A stretch of 64,000 nucleotides of DNA. Origin: Lonicera japonica (Eukaryota; Streptophyta; Magnoliopsida; Dipsacales; Caprifoliaceae). This document shows positions 60,386 to 64,000 of the stretch, piece after piece (position 1 is the first letter of the stretch; every line of letters starts with the position of its first letter). The stretch lies in contig CM038466.1 in assembly GCA_021464415.1 (NCBI GenBank), positions 32,022,833 to 32,086,832 on the forward strand, written 5' to 3'. Position numbers and translations under genes: made by a program. The notes below the pieces were generated by a model that ran no database searches, was not told where the DNA came from, and saw only the letters and a program-made list of their open reading frames with translations.

Positions 60386-61117
60386 GACGAAACAGACATA
60401 TTATCATCATCTAAAAATTCCAACTGTGCCAAGAATGCTTTAACCATCTTCTTCTTTATTTCCACAGGCGAAGATGTGGGAACTTCTTTTTAATAGAGGC
60501 CACGGAAAGAGTCTTAAACTCCTGGTTCATAAAATCCTCTGTTCTCTTCAATTTTTCTTCTTCTTGAACATAAAGATTATATTCCTTATAAGTTTGAACA
60601 TCTTCTTCAGCAATTTGTTTATCATAATTGCCTGCGGCTTTACAAAAAGTAGAATACATAGCCATACGATGTAACCGAGTTAGAATGGCATATTCAGATA
60701 AACCATCTATACTCCATTTTAGCACTAAAGCTAGTATTAGGAATATTTATATCTTCTTCAAATAGAACATCCTGAGGCATCGGCCTAGGATAGTAGTACT
60801 TACTAGGAGGTAAAGGTACCACTTCAGAAGTTCCTTGCCGAAAATTTACTTCTTGAAGGTTTAAAAGGTCATTTTGAAATTTAGACACATCAGAACATTC
60901 AGATCCAATATCAGAATAATTTTCATCCTGAGTTCTAGGTAAAACTTGTTTACCAAATTTTATATTCATTTTGTCAAGTTTTTCAGTCAAAGCCTCAGTG
61001 CAACCATAGAAGAAAAGAGTTTAAACATACCAGTTTCATAAATTTTATCTGGACTAACTTTCCAGGTACGTCCTTTAGGAGTCCTGACTAAGATTCTAAA
61101 TCTCAAGTTTCTAAATT
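60386..61117 (-). pseudogene. Endogenous pararetrovirus B: movement/coat region, first copy
   Basis: Minus-strand pieces from right to left: VRTPKGRTWKVSPDKIYETG (about 61030-61100), EKLDKMNIKFGKQVLPRT (60930-60985), LPPSKYYYPRPMPQDVLFEE and, near 60680, SIDGLSEYAILTRLHRMAMY. The last resembles the capsid-like region of endogenous Caulimoviridae. Then, at about 60620, the text jumps to DVQTYKEYNLYVQEEEKL, which in the neighbouring copy lies much further on, so an internal deletion joined the two. Stops and frame changes are frequent. The viral assignment rests on wording and on clustering with similar fragments. Confidence 0.6.
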
Positions 61118-62150
61118 GCAGTCGGTTGGTCCCTTAAGTCTGCCATATAGCGTCGGCGTGCTTATAGAATCTTTCCTTTTTATGGCCACTTTCCTTTGTC
61201 GGCCATTCCATTACCCAACTTGTTTCTATCCTTTATCCTTTTCCTCTTTTTCTTTTTTCTTTTCCTCTTCTTCAACTTGCTCTGCCCACGAGCGGGGCCC
61301 CATATATTTTTTCATGTCTTCATTTTCATTATTTTCATCATCCAAATATTCTAGATTAATGGAAGGCGTTTTAGACGAAACAGACATATTATCATCATCT
61401 AAAAATCCCAATTGTGCCAAGAATGCTTTAACCATCTTCTTCTTTATTTCCTCAGGCAAAGCTATGGGGAACTTCTTTTTAATAGAGGCCACGGAAGGAG
61501 TCTTAAGTTCCTAGTTCAAAAAATCCTCTGTTCTCTTCAATTTTTCTTCTTCTTGAACATAAAGATTACATTCCTTATAAGTTTGAACATCTTTAATCAT
61601 CTGTTGGAGTAAATCTGGAAATTCGAATTTAGGCCACCATTTATAGTAGATATCTCGAGCAAGGATAAAAAGATTAGCTTTATTTCCAATGGCGTAAGTC
61701 CACTGGAAAATCCATGGAATAGAATATTGACCAAGGAAACGCATAAGAATGGCTTTGGTTATGGGACGAGGATCGTTTAGATGTTTAGGATGAATAGAGG
61801 AATACTTTTTAAAAATTGGGTTTACTTTGTCATGACGGAAATTTTCTTTAGGTCCAAATTTTAAGAACCAGTTATAGAACCAATGAGGAAGGGCTTTAAG
61901 ATCAATAGAAGTTTCTTGGTGGGCTTCAAAGCGAAACCACCAAGTATGACTATTATAAGAATTTTGATAATAAAATGCTTTATTCCAAGCATCAATATAA
62001 TCCCAGTAAGTATATTCCTTTTGATAAACCTTTAATGTACGAGGGCTGTTAGGATTAACACCCCAGTCTTGAAAACCAAAGACTCCTATAATAAAAGCTT
62101 TAGAAAACTGAATATCAGCTTGTTTACCACGTACATCTGGGTTTTATTTA
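61118..62150 (-). pseudogene. Endogenous pararetrovirus B: coat region, second copy, with intergenic part
   Basis: From about 62140 leftwards the minus strand encodes VYQKEYTYWDYIDAWNKAFY, WWFRFEAHQ, PHWFYNWFLKFGP, KAILMRFLGQYSIPWIFQW, YKWWPKFEFPDL and the same VQTYKECNLYVQEEEKL seen in the first copy, then an acidic tail (YMGPRSWAEQVEEEEKKK) ending at about 61225. After that comes roughly 110 bp of noncoding viral sequence that recurs, inverted, at 63770-63880. At 61117 it is joined to the start of the other copy. Related 'YxDYIDAW' and 'WFxxWW' text occurs in endogenous Caulimoviridae coat regions. Confidence 0.6.
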
Positions 62151-62189
62151 CATCATAGATTTTACAAGAGCCTGTTTCAATTAAAATGG

Positions 62190-62375
62190 CTTCAAAGAGC
62201 TATACGTCCCCTTCCTCAGCCTGTTTTTGAAGGAATTACAAATTCTAAACAAGATATCCCTCATGTTGTTTATCATCTTGTAAGCAATAGTGATGATCAG
62301 CTTAGTAAAAACGAACCTGATACTATGTCTGAGCTTGGCATAAATATGGCAGTATTAGGAATAAAGACTTATTTT
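62190..62375 (+). pseudogene. Endogenous pararetrovirus B: inverted fragment
   Basis: Here the plus strand is open and reads RPLPQPVFEGITNSKQDIP then HVVYHLVSNSDDQLSKNEP and MSELGINMAVLG, which recalls the movement-protein end of plant pararetroviruses. The change of coding strand at about 62150-62190 marks an inversion junction within the locus. Low certainty on the exact domain. Confidence 0.45.
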
Positions 62376-62423
62376 TCCATGTTTTTATTTTCATTATAAT
62401 CTTCATCCAAATCTTCTAGATTA

Positions 62424-62634
62424 ATGGAATGCGTTTTAGACGAAACAGAAATATTATCATCTAAAAATTCCAACTGTGCCAAGAATGCTTTAACCATCTT
62501 CTTTATTTACGCAGGCGAAGCTGTGGGGAACTTCTTTTTAATAGAGGCCACGGAAGATGGTTAAAGCATTCTTGGCACAGTTGGAATTTTTAGATGATGA
62601 TAATATGCCTGTTTCGTCTAAAACGCCTTCTATT
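62424..62634. repeat. Inverted repeat (about 75-bp arms) in viral sequence
   Basis: The left arm (62430-62500, 'cgttttagacgaaacag…ccaagaatgctttaaccat') is the reverse complement of the right arm (62556-62628, 'atggttaaagcattcttgg…gtttcgtctaaaacg'), with about 55 bp between. Together they form a foldback at a head-to-head junction of two viral pieces. Confidence 0.85.
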
Positions 62635-63667
62635 CAACAAAATAGCTATCTTTCAGCTTCACAGTCCCTACACAGCTCTCCGAGTAGGAAATTCATGAAT
62701 CTCTCCTCTTCAACTTCACAACACTCATCCAATCCCACCAATAAATCAAGGGCTAATGACTCTGAGTATATTCCATCTCCTATGAAGACCATAGCTCAAA
62801 GGAAAAAAGGTTGAACAAATGTTTTGCCTTTGCACAAACAGAAGAAATTGTCAAAAGTAGTAAAAAGATAAGCCAATGCTCTTTCTAGGCTTTCAAAGCC
62901 TAATTCCACCACTGCTAGACATGACCCTGATGACTATAATTGGCAGCTCCTCTTAGCAGACCAGAAGAAAAGAGAAAATGTGGACAATGCCAATGTTTCT
63001 TTGCAAACCCCTATTGAAAAGAGAGAAATTGAGGCAAACACCTCTGATGCTCCCTCTAAAACATGGAAAGTGTGTGTGTATGCTCAAAATCAGATGGACA
63101 AAGTGACATACAACAACCAACAATCAGCAATAGTAGATGCCACGTTCCTCAGTAGGTTTCCCTCTTTTCTGAAGGGGGTTCTTGCTGGTTTTGTGCCTCT
63201 CAGACAGCAGCATGTGCAACTTCAATTCTGGCAGTTTCAATGCACTACCGGAAGCTATGCTTTAGCTACAGCAGTGGCAATTTTTGGTGCAGTTTGGCTC
63301 TTAGTGGTAGGCATTTCTCTACAGTTTACTGCTTCCTTGCTTCAGTTTTCTACTGCCCTTCTTCCTTGTATTTTCCACAGTTTTGCTGTTAATTTTCTTG
63401 CTTTTTTCTGTTTTTTGGCCATCATGTTTAGGCTATCTTTTCTTTCTTTTTGGCCTCCTGTTAGGCCTTGCCTTCATTTTTTGAATTGCCTTGTGGACTT
63501 TTTGGTTTTTTCCCTTAGTCCATTATGCAATTTAGGCATATTTCTTTTGTGTTTTTTGGGTCTTGGGAATGGCCTTACTGTATCCCCCTCTCTCGTAATT
63601 TTTTTTTGGTTTTTTATGCTATTACTCTAGTGCCCATGATTGGGCATAAAGGACTTGTAAAAAAAAG
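62635..63667 (+). mobile_element. LINE-like insertion with 3' tail, internally deleted
   Basis: The right part (from about 63400) matches the LINE 3' end at 58426-58760 and ends in an A-rich tail (63658-63666). The left part contains open stretches (62557-62814; 62980-63630) with Ser/Lys-rich text, for example DDYNWQLLLADQKKRENVD, possibly a LINE ORF1 remnant, but I do not recognise it firmly. The insertion separates viral sequence that is contiguous, in inverse, at about 61340-61360, with some 30 viral bases lost. Confidence 0.5.
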
Positions 63668-63880
63668 AATATAATGAAAATGAAGACGTGGAAAAATATA
63701 TGGGGCCCCACTCGTGGGTAGAGCAAGTTGAAGAAGAGGAAAAGAAAAGGAGGAAAATGGTAAAGAAAAGAAACAAGTTGGGTAATGGAATGGCCGACCA
63801 AGGAAAGTGGCCATAAAAAGAAAAGATTCTATAAGCACGCTAACACTATACGACAGACTTAAGGGACCAACCGACTGCAA
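63668..63880 (+). pseudogene. Endogenous pararetrovirus B: inverted copy of coat tail and intergenic start
   Basis: This is the reverse complement of 61118-61350, with differences: the WKNIWGPTRG-like region here corresponds to the acidic coat tail, then the noncoding text 'gaatggccgacca(a)ggaaag', 'agattctataagcacgc' and 'gggaccaaccgactgcaa'. It is a second, inverted viral copy that runs on towards the right edge. Confidence 0.65.
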
Positions 63881-64000
63881 CTTTATTCAATACACACATG
63901 CCCTTACGTCAGTTGCGGATTCTAAAGTGTTTCAAATCCGCTTGTAAAGAAGTATAAATAAGGACTTGGTCGTTTGTAGTAGGCATAAATTTTTGTAAAC
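63881..64000 (+). promoter_or_regulatory. Pararetrovirus-type promoter relic at the window edge
   Basis: Downstream of the inverted viral piece the plus strand has CCCTTACGTCA (63900-63910), the reverse complement of the as-1-type TGACGTAAGGG element known from caulimovirus pregenomic promoters. About 45 bp further is TATAAATAAGG (63953-63963), a good TATA box. The expected transcript would start near the right edge and leave the window. This fits the intergenic promoter position of Caulimoviridae; activity in the plant is unknown. Confidence 0.5.

Noticed and set aside
61116..61514. 132-codon plus-strand frame
   Set aside because: It is antisense to the viral coat tail, whose minus-strand frame has the recognisable motifs.
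62557..62814. An 85-codon plus-strand host gene
   Set aside because: Its first 26 codons are inverted viral sequence and the rest is probably LINE; the frame is a chance fusion across the junction.

Overview
This window is nuclear DNA of a flowering plant, most likely a eudicot. It is AT-rich, carries intron-containing genes, and is dominated by nested plant transposable elements and old pararetroviral copies. I cannot name the species. All calls come from reading the sequence and from memory of the families; no database search was run.

Layout. 1-6.4 kb: AT-rich spacer, one CACTA-type transposon end, two related Gypsy LTRs on the minus strand, and between them a 5S-rRNA-derived (Cassandra-like) LTR with primer-binding site and polypurine tract. 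7.2-11.35 kb: a decayed endogenous pararetrovirus (Caulimoviridae) on the minus strand (zinc knuckle, protease, reverse transcriptase, RNase H), split in RNase H by a solo LTR with a perfect 5-bp target duplication. 12.1-13.8 kb: a Tat/Ogre-like 5' LTR with its primer site. 16.6-17.1 kb: a small TRIM element. 18.9-23.75 kb: a complete 4.8-kb Mutator-like element (MULE) with about 170-bp terminal inverted repeats, a near-perfect 9-bp target duplication and two convergent decayed genes: a MuDR-type transposase and a small GRF zinc-finger/membrane protein.

24.35-40.6 kb: a direct array of about five diverged units of roughly 2.3-3.2 kb, without recognisable genes, invaded by two small MULE-like elements, a Copia-like solo LTR and a CACTA-end scar. 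41.8-47.2 kb: the one apparently intact host gene, eight exons coding for a 255-residue coiled-coil protein of the At-4/1 family. 48.35-49.6 kb: a young LTR element with LTRs that look identical, whose interior holds a captured piece of a class III peroxidase gene. 51.3-55.5 kb: the 3' exons of a Xaa-Pro dipeptidase (prolidase) gene on the minus strand with one frameshift, its upstream side cut by a 5'-truncated LINE (55.8-58.1 kb). 58.4-64 kb: LINE 3' ends and a second, rearranged and partly inverted pararetroviral locus, broken by a 1.1-kb hAT element with a perfect 8-bp target duplication. A promoter-like stretch of pararetroviral character points out of the right edge.

The parts do not form a pathway. 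The host content is one probably functional gene (At-4/1-like), one probable pseudogene (prolidase) and a captured peroxidase piece. The observations most worth following are the two-gene MULE, the peroxidase-carrying LTR element, and the tandem array just upstream of the At-4/1-like gene.
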